A DNA stretch of 64,000 nt, from assembly GCA_964023205.1 (NCBI GenBank), contig OZ026833.1:47618441-47682440 (forward strand). Direction: 5' to 3'. The notes below the pieces were generated by a model that was given only the letters and a program-made list of their open reading frames with translations, ran no database searches and was not told the DNA's origin. Each line of letters begins with the position of its first letter. Position 1 is the first letter of the stretch. The stretch is from Lutraria lutraria (taxonomy: Eukaryota; Mollusca; Bivalvia; Venerida; Mactridae). The translations under genes and the position numbers were made by a program. Shown here one piece after another: positions 47,513-59,519 of the stretch.

Positions 47513-48940
47513 ATGGCTTCCATCGATGAAGTGACCGTGAGACAAAGTAAATCCGGCGATGAAAAATATATGTTGGAGTTCACTGAGAGACAATCCTGGG
47601 ACTATACCATGTATGATTATCGTTCTTATGTGAGAATAGACCCATGTTGTTTATTGGTTGCCGTTGACAACACAGACACACCCATAGGTATATAGTCTAT
47701 ATAGACGCTTTTTAAACTTGAAACTCAAAGGAACTTTTAATATACAAATTTACTTACAAAACCTGACCTGGAACTAATGTATGTACTTAATATCTCAGCC
47801 CCAGTCACTTATTATAATAAGGAATACGGCTGAATAATTCCCTAAGTGGATTTAATTTCTCTGTTAGCATTTAAAATAGTACGTACTTAGAACTCAGCTG
47901 CAATATTCAACAACCAACTTCTACGTATGTATTGTCAAAAGTAGTCGATAAACTGTCGAATCCTAATGTTGCTGTAGATTTAAATAATTGATATACATGT
48001 AGCTAATGAATTTGCTGAGGAAAAGGTTATCATAGGTCGCGCGTAGAATTGCTATTTAAACCTTGTTTTTCCACATATTACCCCATTTCTTCTAATATAT
48101 TTTCTTTGAAAGTTCGTTTCGAGGAAGATGAATACCTAGCTGTATATGTATCAATATTATACGTTCGTAAAGAAAAAATGATGACCCATTAATGCATTAT
48201 TTTCGCCGATATAACTCTCACTAATATCTCTGTCTCCATTGCCAGGTTTCATGGGCTTTAGTTTGCACACCCCTGATATATTCTATCTTGGGAATTTCAT
48301 TGTACGGGAAGACCTCAGGAATAAAGGAATTGGTAGAAAACTTTGGAAAGCCATGTTGGAAAAAGCCGGCGATAAAAACATCGCTCTGGACGGTCTACCT
48401 GCTATGGTTGATTGGTATAAAGACAATGGCTTTAAATTTCATTCCTTCAAGACCAATTACTACATCATAACAATAAATGAAGACATGAAAGAAAGTGTAG
48501 AAAACAAGTATGATGTTGTACCTTTATCAGATGAACACTGGCCATCTCTTATAGAATATGATCAACTTGTATATACTAACCTAGATCGAGAAAGAATACT
48601 TAAAGCTTGGTTTACGGACGAAGTGATTCGGGTGTTCATCGCCTTCAAAGAAGGAACAATAGTTGGTTATGGAAGTATTCATGAACAACCTAACAACATG
48701 TTTTCACTAAGAAATGTGTATGCAGACAATGAAGAAGTATTAGAAGAAATATTGAGGAGTATGTTTGCTAATGTACCTGTTGGTGCTAAAGCAAGATGTA
48801 AACTGTTAGACAGTAAACCTCTTCCTAGATATTTTAAATCAGCTGTAAGAAGCCCAACATCCGCTCAAAGACTCTATAAAACAGCAATGATTGAAACAAT
48901 CACAGATAGAATGTGGTTTTGTACGGCACATATCTTATAA
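47513..48940 (+). CDS. GNAT N-acetyltransferase, HolE/YitH-like (copy G3), 289 aa
   Basis: Exons 47513..47687 and 48246..48940 splice in phase 1 to 870 nt, the same sizes as G2. Residues 1-130: GNAT fold, beginning MASIDEVTVRQSKSGDEKYM, with the acetyl-CoA loop R-N-K-G-I-G. Residues 150-289: the second domain (EHWPSLIEYDQLVY, AWFTDEVIRVFIAF, EGTIVGYGSIHEQ), ending AHIL. Intron 1 is only 558 bp and gives the empty site for the transposon in G2. It lies 3.4 kb downstream of the pseudogene, in the same orientation as the whole cluster. The AACACAAAAATGG context of the start matches G2. Substrate unknown; acyl-CoA-dependent N-acylation is the family role. Confidence 0.89.
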
Positions 48941-50334
48941 AGAAAATGTATCTATAAATTAGAATTTTAAAAAATCTGGTCATAATTAATATTTGGCAAC
49001 AGGGATTTATTTGATCTTAATAATAATTTATCATTTCCATATTTATATCAAGATACGTATAAATAATTGTATAAATCTTGTATTTAGAAGTATACGATAC
49101 AGAAATACAAAATGTACTACAAATAATCTTATGATTGTCAGTTGTTATTGTGTTATATTCTCTCATCTACCTACATTATCATGATATGAATTCTCTTATC
49201 ATTTAAGTGATTCAAGGGAATATTAAATTGTGTCTGTTGCTGATGCCGGAGAGTATATACTTTCTTTTTTTTATTTCATAGAAATTACCATTATAATCAA
49301 ATAAAACAGGCCCTTAGGGCCCCATGTTTTAATAATCAATCAGAAATCGGTAGCCAACGTCCCTCTAAATGTCTAATATAAAAAAAACATTCTCCAGCAA
49401 ATATGAGCATGTTTGCTTCTTAATTACATGTAAAGCAGTGTTTTAATAAATGCCGATCCATATAATTGTAATGCTATCTACCCATTTTTATCAATAAAGT
49501 AAAGATTTTATAGTGACCTTAATTTCGCTGGAAATTGAAAACTGAAAATGACTGACCTAACTGTCAATGGCACTGGCGTCCGCGCGTCAATATCATTTTC
49601 TACTTAGACATTAATATACTTGACTTAAGACTTTCTATGAACACCAAACAATATAGTTGCCTGTGCCAAATCAGATGTACTAGATCCTATTGCATGTGCT
49701 ACTCCAATCTCATCTCAACAGGTAGCAAATAGTAGTGTCTTGCCGTACAACAACTGTCCGTGACGGAAGTTCGAGTAATACAATGAGAAAACATACTGCT
49801 GAGTTGGTCAAAGAATTACCAAAGACTTTACGTCAGATTTTTTCGACCTACTAATGGGGAGTTGCACACTGAATTTTCAATGATAGAATATAAGAATGAG
49901 ACAGAGTTCGAACCGTGCAGTATTTGTTTAGTACCAGTATATCTGTATAGGAAAGTTACGACATACTAGCTCCAAAGGAGATCATAGGCATGGGTCCCAG
50001 CTTTCCTTCTAAAAGCTGTCAAAACGTTTAAAGTTAGGGAAGACTACAACGAAAGCAAGGTTCCCGAAAAGCACGTGCAGATTAGAAGGAAAGCCGGGAC
50101 CCACGCTTATTTTCGTCACTACCGTCAATCGAAAAGATGGCGAGCTCACTACCTTGGAGTATTTTATACACTCAATAAGGGAAAAATGGAATATTTTTCT
50201 TTCGACAGATTTGCGTTGTTTGACGGGTGAAATTGAAAAATAACGTCTGTAAACGTATAAAAAGAGGGCCATAATGGCCCTATATCGCTCACATGACAAT
50301 CACTGTTCACTCATTAAAACATTGTTTTGAACCG
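48941..50334. other. 3' flank of G3 and spacer
   Basis: 48941..49200 matches the 3' flank of G2 (for example TTATATTCTCTCATCTACCT). No gene beyond that. A long inverted repeat is at 49991..50103. The 96-codon minus-strand frame at 50009..50299 overlaps this inverted repeat and has no domain. Confidence 0.5.
49991..50103. repeat. Inverted repeat with 22-bp arms
   Basis: TGGGTCCCAGCTTTCCTTCT (49991 onward, arm to 50012) is matched in reverse complement by the arm at 50082..50103. The arms agree at 21 of 22 positions around a 69-base loop. Could be a small snap-back transposon or a hairpin RNA. Confidence 0.65.
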
Positions 50335-51290
50335 GTGACCTAGTTTTTGACCCCAGATGACCCATGTTAGAACTTGTCCTACATATAAATAAGACAAACA
50401 TTCTGACAAAATTTGGTGAAGATCCAATCAAAACCATGAAAACCACAGCATAGACAAGGTTTTCCTAAGATATGACCTCGTGACATAGTTTTTGACCCCA
50501 GACGACCTATGTTCGATTTGTCTTACATATCATTAAGACAAACAATCTGACAAGGTTTGGCCAAGATCCAATTACAACCATGACAATTAGAGCTTTTACA
50601 AGATTTTTACCTAAGATTTAACCTGGTGACCAAGTTTTTGACCCCGGCTGACCCATGTTCAACCTTAACCCACATATCATTGAGGCAAACATTCTGACAA
50701 GGTTTGGTGAAGATCCAATTAAAACTGTGACATCTACAGTGTTAACAAAGTTTTCCTAAGATTTGACCTGGTGACCTAGTTATTGACCCAGATGACCCAT
50801 ATTTATACTTGACCGTTATATCATTAAAACAAACCATTTGACAAAGTTTGGTGAAGATCCAATAATACCTGTGAAATCTACAGTGTTAACATGGTTTTTC
50901 ATAAGATTTGACCTAGCGACCTAATTTTTTTATCCAAGATGACCCATGTTCGAACTCGTCCAAGATAGTATGAAGACAAACATTCTGACAAGGTTTCATG
51001 ATCATCCACTCAAAACAGTGACTTCTAGAGTGTTCACAAGGTTTTTCCAGCAATTTGCCCTAGTGACCTAGTTTTTAACCGAAAAATGACCCATTATCAA
51101 ACTTGATCTACATATTATTAAAATAAACATTCTGACAAAGTTTCATGAAAATCCAGTCAAAACAGTGATTTCTAAAGTGTTCACAAGGTTTTCCCTTATT
51201 TGGCCCTGGTGCCCTAGTTTTTTACCCAAAATGGCCCAATATCGAACTCGTCCGAGATTTTGTTGATATTAACGTTCTGACCCAGTTTAG
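50335..51290 (+). repeat. Seven degenerate ~146-bp tandem units, TGACC-rich
   Basis: Units start at about 50335, 50480, 50636, 50771, 50916, 51063 and 51209. Each begins GTGACCTAGTTTTTGACCC or a variant, then ATGACCCATGTT, AAGACAAACATTCTGACAAG and GGTTTGGTGAAGATCCAAT. The spacing is 135-156 bp. The spaced TGACCT/TGACCC motifs look like nuclear-receptor half-sites, but a gene-regulatory role is not shown. This is dispersed repeat DNA with no frame. Confidence 0.85.
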
Positions 51291-51689
51291 CTAAAATTGA
51301 GCTAAAAATGTGGCCCCTAGTGTGGTCACAACAAAAAGTTTGACGACGCACAACGCCGGACGCCGGACGGAGAGTGATCCTAATAGTCACTTTGTCACTT
51401 TGTGACATGTGAGCTAAAAATCACGAAATCGAGTGCCTATGATGGAGATTACCGAACGCGGCGTAAAATCTTGACGGGTTTCCGTTCCACGTTGCAGTGA
51501 ACCAAAGAAACTCAAAGGGAACCAGTTTACGAAAAATGAGTCTAAAAATAGACCTATCTGTAACAAAAATAGACGGATTTCAACGAAATGTTAGTTTCGA
51601 TTTGGCGGCTTAAAACCGTAACTAGGAAGTATAAACTAACCGATCTTCCACGAAAAGATAAATACATTCATATTTTAATAAGTGTGGAC

Positions 51690-54600
51690 ATGGCGAATGT
51701 TAGTAAAACGTCGTTGTTTTTAAATGACTTATATGATAAGGATACGACAAAAGCCCGCGGTCGAATTAACGATGTGATTGAAGAACTGAATGTACTTACA
51801 AAACGATGTAAGTTAAATGATGGTGTTAAAAGCACTATCGACGAAATACAGAGTTTGACACAACTAGTGCACAATAATAACGTACAAAGTGCATTTAAAC
51901 GAGCGCAGAATCTTAAACAACACCATATTCGTCAAATCGATTCTCTGATTCTGGTAAGTATTTAGTTCCTGTCTTATGATTATTTTATGACAACAAACGG
52001 CAAAAAAAATATTCAGTACAATATTTTGTTCTATTTTCATTAGGTTTGGGAAGTTACACGCTCACACTGAGAGCAAAGAAGCATACAAAAGAAAATCACT
52101 TTAACCAATACTAATAATTACGAGGGTTGAGCCAGAAATTCTTACACCTGGGCTATAATTTTATTAATCCTTAGGATTTTGGAAAATAAATAACACCATA
52201 TGATAAGTTAATTTTTGCTTTTATTTGCTCCATAAAAATGAAAACTCTGTTTAATAAAACTAACGAAATATCAGGCAAAATATCAGGGGTATATCAAATG
52301 ACCCGGGGCGCCATGACTTCGTGACGATTCATAATGCCAAGACTGAAAGCAGAAACTTCTTCCGAAATTACCCTCTATCTGTTTTTTTTCCAAATAGTCT
52401 CCATTTGTCCATGTGTAATTTTTATGCCCGACAACCCATTTGTTGTATTGTATTATTTCTTTAGTCCTGTAGCAGATTCAAGATCAGCAGCAGCAATGTC
52501 TCTTACTGTTTGTCTACGATCAGAATTAGTGTGCAACTTCACATTCTCAACCATACTAGATCTGCCACCTTCTCGTCGACTACAGCATCTATTGTCCTCG
52601 ATTGGTTCTCTACTATATTTTCATTCAGTTTCAGTCCAAATTTTACATGACTATGTCATTCTTTTTACCAGTTCCTCACAAAACTTTATTATGGCAGGCA
52701 CGTCATTTTTTCCAATAGATGCAGTTACAATTCTAATGTTGTTTCTCAGGTTCAGTTAATGACACAAACAAGTTGTTTACCCAACATGACTTCATAACTG
52801 CATTTTCACGTTACGCAATTTGGTGTACATTTTGAATGTATAAGAAGAAATTTTGTTTTTAACAGTGACATTTGTTGTTTATTATCACGAAAATTCGAAA
52901 CCCCCGCCTTCGGAGTCATAAGTATCAATGATGACGTATTAGAAAGGGGGTATAACAAATATTGTTGTACAAATGTGTTGTACACTATTTGAAGTTACTT
53001 ATATAAGAAAACATTAACCTACACTGAAATCTATACTTTTTAGAGACAATGTGCATGAATTTCTGGACCGACCCTCGTACAAGCATGAGAGCTTCTAGAT
53101 TTGGTGCTGATATTTGTAATTGTTGAATCAGCTTCATCAATTGATATTAATTGATATAATAAAGATCGAACAACAGCCATGACAAGTCATGAAGAATTTC
53201 TGATGTTTCAATGCATTGTTAACGATCGTTTGCATTTTCAAGTATTTTATAATTAGCACATTGTACGTGTTAATATAACCAACCAGCATTTGTCGATCAC
53301 TTGAGTTTTGTGAAATATGTTTTGCAGAATGGAAAGAGCTATCAGAAATCTTCAAGGCCAGAACACGACAGACAGGAATATAATTACAACAAGCCCAGTT
53401 TTACAACAGACGCACACACTTACCCAAATCATAATAAAAACAAGGCGTCGAACCAGAATGCAGATCTTGAGTATAGAAGGTCAGTATCTCTTAACAGCGA
53501 TGAACATGTACTTGATTTAAAAACAGTATCGTCTAATAATTTTGGTCAAATCATTCTGATATGTTAAATCGGAAAGCCGTCAGTAATGGGCTTGCAGTAA
53601 ACAAATTAGATACATAGTAATTCTTTCATCACTCTTTTCATTCATTCTATCATCGCAAAATAATGACTCCCCAATCATTTTTTTTTCATTAATCCTATCA
53701 TTACCAAATCTTGAATCAACATCAGAGGATTATCTCATCCGTAAAGAATCCCGGCATGTTTTGCTATAGTGTACCTCTGCATTATAATAAACAACATCCT
53801 GTCATCTGATGTAGGTTTACATGCATAATGAATAAGCTAAACATTTTATACAACAAGCTCGGTACGCAAACATTTACTTGTAATTGAAACTCACTTTTAC
53901 TGCTATCAAAATAGTTCAGGTGCTATATTACTTTTCTTTCATTATTTTGAGGTATATTGTATTCACAGTAAAATGGCAGGACACGCAATGAGACGTAATA
54001 ATCCTGATATAGCTGACTTAAGTGATGGCAACAGACCAACAAAGATTGCTGAACGTTTCTCGGAGCTTTATGACAACGAGTGGACTGAAGCATTTGAAGC
54101 CATAAACAAATCAGGCATGAAGGAAGATAAAGACATCATCACATTGTTGTTAGAAATCGTCGAGGTAACTTTTGCTAGTTATTGTTTTTATTTTTTCAAT
54201 CTATTTGCTTTGTTGCATTGTCATAGAAACTATGCCGCCTTAAGTCGATATTTAATCAAGGAGTGTGAAATACATACAACTGTTACATCAAGTTATTGAT
54301 TTGTAAAAATGGCGAAGAAGTTTTTATTCGCAACTTCTAGGAAAGTATCAAGGTAATTATTCTATGCAACGTTCCTACTACTGGGAAGTCTCTTTGATGA
54401 GATAAAATCTAATAAAACTAATAAATGAATTAATGTCATGTTGTAGAGAGCCTATACCGGAAATCAGATTGAGGCAGAACGACAAATTATAGAAATGCAG
54501 TCATACTCCCTAAATCTACTGAGTGGTGACAAATTTCAGGTGAGATCACAGTACTGTTTTATTTCTAAAGATGAATCATGAGCCTTGTGATGTTTTCTTA

Positions 54601-55556
54601 TAATAATCAATAATCCCATTTTCTCATGTTTACTGGTGTACCTCACTATGCGCTAGACCAATTACAACGAGCATTTGCCGACGCCTAAAGATGGGGACTG
54701 AGATATGACCATTACTCTTAACATGCAAAAAGCTATGTGGTATAGAAACCAACAATGTTATCTTGTCCCAAGACATTGTATCTCCGTGAGGCGTTAATTT
54801 ATTCAGAATGAAGTTAGAAATATGCCATGTTGTAATGTAATTCGTGTTTTTACAGAAGCATGTAGCGCAAGATCAGAGTTCAGGACTACTGGTACAGTAT
54901 CGTAAATCAATTGCATCACTTGCTGTCGACAGATTAGTTCAGGTAAAATTAATTTCTGAATAACACTTTGGTCTGTTTTATCCTTAAAACTGTTACGATT
55001 GCTTTGTTTTAACCGCCAGTCACTACCACTTCGGTCAAAGAGTAAGGAAACACACCAAAATAGAAAGTTCCAAATGTACATGTTTACAGTCTTTTGTTGC
55101 AACTGCTTTGTGCATTGTTACAAAGAATATTTTTCAAAATTATGCATTCGAGAGTTTTCATTTATATCCGAGTTCTGTACATCGGACAATAATATAGTAA
55201 TGCCTGACTTGTAAGTATTGGATTCAATATACAAAATTAATCATGTTGAATTGCAGGCGTTTGTAACAAAAGAACTATGCGAAGTGTTTCAAGCCAGACA
55301 GAAAAAAATGCCAAATGACAAAGGGCCAGTTGTCGAGTACACAAGGAAAGCTGTTGAGCTAACCTGGTGGATGGCTGTACAAGATCCTCCAATCCATATG
55401 TGTCTGTCTTCAGACATCATCAATCCGGCAGACATTCCGTCCATGTACAAAGCTTACACAAGGTCTGGACTGAATCCTGATTTCTTTGTCTGGCCTGCTT
55501 TAAAACTTCACAAAGATGGTGGACTGTTGATGAAAGGTGTGGTGCAATTCAAATGA
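51690..55556 (+). CDS. MIEAP C-terminal-domain protein, complete, 6 exons, 363 aa
   Basis: Exons 51690..51953, 53328..53479, 53969..54164, 54447..54539, 54856..54942 and 55257..55556 give 1,092 nt in one frame with GT-AG borders. Residues 1-88 are helical (MANVSKTSLFLNDLYDKD). Residues 89-138 are a polar linker ending in NADLEYR. The middle exons are helical (RPTKIAERFSELYDNEWTEA, QIEAERQIIEMQ). The last 99 residues carry the C-terminal domain of mitochondria-eating protein (MIEAP/SPATA18): KAVELTWWMAVQDPPIHM, then FFVWPALKLHKDGGLLMKG near the end. MIEAP in vertebrates acts in mitochondrial quality control; such genes are numerous in bivalves, and the function of this shorter form is unknown. 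The start agrees with the paralogue at 56962 (both first exons are 264 nt). A poly(A) signal AATAAA is at 55658. Intron 1 holds a mariner remnant. Confidence 0.86.
52121..53077 (-). mobile_element. Degenerate mariner element
   Basis: The ends are CGAGGGTTGAGCCAGAAATT and, inverted, CGAGGGTCGGTCCAGAAATT, flanked by TA on both sides (52119..52120 and 53078..53079). The minus strand around 52470..52600 reads as the N-terminal part of a mariner transposase (RREGGRSSM, then DRRQTVRDIAAAD), interrupted by stops. At 957 bp it is shorter than the usual ~1.3 kb, so internally deleted. It lies in intron 1 of the MIEAP-like gene, antisense to it. Confidence 0.83.
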
Positions 55557-56961
55557 ATAGATTGATAACGAATATAAATATTTGAATGACATTTTAAGAC
55601 ATGAATATTTAATAAACGTGTAAAATGTTATTTTTTGTACTTGTGGTGTGTGATTTGAATAAAGCTGTTTTGTACTGAATTTAAAATGTAGAAAATTTAT
55701 TTCACTAGTTTAATATTTCGACAGCTATGACCAGAGCCGCCCCAGAGATACAGATGAACCGAGCATTTATATCCTTACTCTTTTCGGATGGTTATCGGTA
55801 ATTTGGATGGAGACACTTAAAAAGGCCATCAGAGAAATTCGAAAGGCGGACTGAGAATCCAACCCACGACCTCTTTTGTTTAGTAGTCCTGAGCGTCACC
55901 TCACTTGTTTAAAGTTCATATTCACATGCAAAGCAAGAAGGCGTGGCTTGATTGATAAGTCAATATGTATTAATGTAATTAGTTAGAGAGTGATATTGAC
56001 GCGAACTACTTTCGGACTTATACTGGTTTTCAACATTTACCACTACCGAAAGCTTACTGTCGATGGACTTTCAAAAGTCAAAACTACCATCGCAAATGTT
56101 ATACTAGTATAATATAGCAGAATCACGTGTGTCACTGTATAAATTTATAATTTAGTGACAACTCATACCCTAGCTACAATAATTGGTCCTTAAATTATGG
56201 AGCGTTTAGAAATTCCTGGGTAGTAGAGGATCTGTAGGGTCTATGTCATACACCAGTTGTATGTGAAATCTGTTACATGTACACATGCATTTCTATACAG
56301 GTTAACTCAACTGAAAGTAGTAATCATACTGAAACACTGATTATAGCTACAGTGCATTATTTTTTATGTTTTCTTATTTATTTATGTCTTTGTGCAGGCA
56401 ATTTCTTCAAAGACTTGATCATCGAATGTATCTATATGAACATGCTCTTAACATTTTTCGCATGTCTTAATATTTGTATAACTTTGAACTGAAATATCTT
56501 CAATAAACTTGAGTTTCATGCATGTCCTCCGTGGTTAAGTGGTCAGGTCGCTGACTTCAAATTACTGTAACCTCTCAATGATAGAAAGTCGTGGGTTCGA
56601 GCCTAGGTACTGACCATGTCTCTTTATGTGAGAAAGTTGGCAGTTGCTTATGAGGGATGGGAGTCTAGTACTGGTTCTTCAAGGAACGATAGTTAGGTGA
56701 ACTGTGCGCCTCATATGACTCTGACTGTTGAAAAGGGACGTAAAACTCAAACAGAACAAAAATGTTTGATATTTCAAGGGAAGTAACTCTACGCGTCATA
56801 ATTGATTCTATAAATAGATTAAACCAAGTTGTTTTACCGAAAATAAACCCAGCTCGATAGTTTCTCGGCATGTGGGGGTAACCAGGAAGTATAAACATGC
56901 GGTACTTCTATGAAATTCGTTCGATTATAAATTTGGAAATAGTTGTCATTCGAATATAATA
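55557..56961. other. Spacer between the two MIEAP-like genes
   Basis: Contains the 3' UTR and poly(A) signal of the first gene, a probable reverse tRNA-derived SINE at 55725..55915 (reverse complement GAGGTCGTGGGTTGGATTC resembles a box B), and a SINE at 56518..56765. No gene is seen in the rest. Confidence 0.5.
56518..56765 (+). repeat. tRNA-derived SINE
   Basis: Head with CCGTGGTTAAGTGGTCAGG and GTGGGTTCGAGCC (box-A- and box-B-like), body with TGACCATGTCTCTTTATGTG, and 3' end CTGTTGAAAAGGGACGTAAA, an ending shared with the SINE at 43515. A reverse copy is at 19066..19300. Confidence 0.7.
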
Positions 56962-58035
56962 ATGGGAAGTACAAGTCAAACAAGAGTGTTTCTAAATTTT
57001 TTGATAGGGGATGATGCTACCGGTGCAAAGGAATATGTTACATTTGTGAACGACGAACTTGAGTACCTTCGAGGTCGAGTGAAATTGAACGGACGTCAAA
57101 AGGAAGTAGTTAAAGGATTATTTGAGATAGTTGGTAATTTAAAAAGAGAGCAAATAAAAGGTGCATGCTCACAAGCAAAAGCTATCAGTTCAAAGTTTGA
57201 AAGTGAAATTGAAGATTTGATAAAGGTAAGTAATGAGTATGACCTTACAGATCGAGGGATCGATGCACATGCATATATTCTAATTGTTTCATTATATACA
57301 CAAAATGTAAATTCACACATACTGATATTTTAATTATACATCTCTGTGCGTACGTCTATGTCAATAGTTATATATTTTTACGAGTTTTAAGCTTACGCGG
57401 ATGCAAATAGTGATTCCACTTGTCCTATCAAGTCCACGCCATCCGTATCTGAACGTATTACGATGAAAAAGAATAAACGTGCTGATCGTATTTTATTTCT
57501 GTGACATGTTAACAGATGATAGAATATAGTTACGCAAATTTGTTTTTAATGTTGAACTGTGTGGATGTTTGTCTTGCGTTTGGGATATTCAAATATCGGG
57601 AAATTGATCAACGGGTTAATATTTCGAATCTGTATAGTAGAAAATATTTACAAATATTGGTTATTTATATAAAATCAATCTACCGTAGCACATAGCTGCT
57701 TGACATTTCTTTATCCTTCGATGATGACTTAAATAAAATTATGTATGATTTAGACGACTTTCAAAACGAAAGATGCACGTCTATTTCCGAAACTGAAAAA
57801 AATAAATTAAAATTGGATTTTATATGTAAAATTCATTTCATCAACTGATCTTTCAGACACCTACTCCACATAATGGATACGCAAACTCACCGAGTAATCA
57901 GAGAAGTTCACAATCGGTCCCTGATAGACAGGATAAAAGATACACCAGACAAGCTTCAGCTGAATCTTCTAACGTATCAAGTTATCCCGGAATGATGGTA
58001 AATGTCAATGTACAGGCAGATCTGGAATATAGAAG
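56962..58035 (+). CDS. MIEAP-like paralogue, first two exons only (partial)
   Basis: Exon 1 (56962..57225, 264 nt, starting MGSTSQTRVFLNFLIGDD) and exon 2 (57857..58035, 179 nt, ending VQADLEYR plus two bases) copy the exon sizes and phases of the upstream gene. Sequence matches are clear at the N terminus (FLN motif, INDVIEELNVL against VNDELEYLRGR) and at the end of exon 2 (ADLEYR). The expected exons 3-6, including the MIEAP C-terminal domain, are not in the window. From 58178 on there is a MITE and then a Ty3/Gypsy element. Either the retroelement sits in intron 2 and the gene continues beyond 64000, or the gene is truncated. The helical N-terminal region has no named domain that I recognise. 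Confidence 0.72.
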
Positions 58036-58177
58036 GTAAGTGTTTTATGATTGTGTTATAATTGTGTTTATATTCCATACTAGGGCAAATGACTTTTGGT
58101 GTGGAAATCTTGCTAACATTATATTGTATTATTATACTGTTCATATACTAGTATACATGTCACTGGAATGACCAATT

Positions 58178-58319
58178 ACAGTTCAACCTCTCCAAAGCAA
58201 CACCCTTTGTGTGTAGCAAAACTATGTTGTTGTTGTTCAGAGGTTGATGCTCTAGAGAGGTTAAGTTAATACTGTTGTTGAAGTTGTTGAGATGGCCGCC
58301 CTGGAGAGGTCGTACTGTA
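58178..58319. mobile_element. pogo/Tigger-like MITE copy
   Basis: 142 bp from ACAGTTCAACCTCTCCAAAG to CTGGAGAGGTCGTACTGTA, with TA at both borders. Inside are CACCCTTTGTG and GTTGTTGTTCAGAGGTTGAT, matching the family in reverse. It is the best-preserved copy in the window and lies between MIEAP-like exon 2 and the Gypsy LTR. Confidence 0.8.
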
Positions 58320-58339
58320 CTTATCTACTTCACTTATAA

Positions 58340-58949
58340 TGTTGTTGCCGGATGTGTATTTGGATATTGTGGTTCTCCTGTGTTCCGGTAAGGGGTGGGT
58401 TAAAGATGATAAAGTTCTGTAAAATATATTTAAAATATATTTTAATGCCAATACAAAACCAGCCTTCAGATGGGAAAATAACCATCTGACTGTACAGTAC
58501 ATATAATAATAAAATACATATTAATAACAATGCTGTTGATATCATTAAGAAAATGGATTCCAATTTAGTATTTAGTATTAAGTATAATTATTTCAAAGTA
58601 CAGATATTACAAGTAAAAGTTTTTAAATTAACTTTCAGTATCTATTTAATTAATGTCATAAAATAATATAATAAATAATTTGTCTGTAAAATATATTTAA
58701 AATATATTTTAATGCCAATACAAAACCAGCCTTCAGATGGGAAAATAACCATCTGACTGGTACATCATGGACAAAATCTTATAGATAAAATGTTGATTAG
58801 TAGAAAAGTGAATTTCGCTCACTGAAAACATGAAAGTTTGATGAATAGGTCTTATATCGGATTATCTTGATTGCTGTATGTTGTTATTTTAAGGTCTTGA
58901 GCGAATAAAGTACTGAATGAATAAATGTATAAAATATCACACTGTCACA
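58340..58949 (-). repeat. 3' LTR of the Gypsy element (left border inferred)
   Basis: Starts TGTGACAGTG directly after the polypurine tract and probably ends GGCAACAACA at 58340, giving TG...CA ends and about 610 bp. The 5' LTR is outside the window, so the end is not proven. Within it a 76-bp segment is repeated perfectly or nearly so at 58417..58492 and 58684..58759 (offset 267 bp). Confidence 0.6.
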
Positions 58950-58963
58950 TATTTCCCCCCTCC
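58950..58963 (-). other. Polypurine tract of the Gypsy element
   Basis: On the minus strand GGAGGGGGGAAATA lies immediately 5' of the TGTGACA start of the LTR, the place where plus-strand DNA synthesis is primed in LTR retroelements. Confidence 0.75.
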
Positions 58964-59519
58964 GAAAAAATGTCGTCCTCGACATATGATGATAAATATT
59001 AATAATATCTGTACAAATTAATTGCATTAATGAAAAGTATATTTCATCAAATAATAAACAACAAAAACAGTATCAAATAGACCAAGTGAGAAAACACAAT
59101 GAAAATATATGTATGTACTTAAACGTACAATGTTCAATTATTATAACTCTTACTAATAAGAATCACATAAAATATAGATAAGCGTACATAGTGACATAAA
59201 TTTAAATCATGTCTCTAATTAAGATTTATCATATCATGATTTAATGACATGAAGTGAAAATTTTGTTGAAACAAAATATGGCAAATAATGAGTACAAAAC
59301 AATATGCATTGTATAGTAAATATTACGTGTAATAAACACCAAACATCGATACATAATTATAATGGTCGTTTAAACAAAAAAAAACCAATCACATAATTGC
59401 TCAATATTTAAAGGAGCAAAATAAATAAACATGTATGTAAAATTAAACGTTTATCTAATTTTGAACGAATAAATAAAGTACGTTCATGTTAAGTATTTAC
59501 ACCAATCGTCAATCCTAAG

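Noticed and set aside
51588..51689. Upstream start for the MIEAP-like protein
   Set aside because: The frame extends 34 codons upstream of MANVSKTS, but the paralogue starts exactly at the equivalent ATG and exon sizes then agree (264 nt).
52334..52759. 141-codon plus-strand frame as a membrane protein
   Set aside because: It is the antisense shadow of a decayed mariner transposase on the minus strand.
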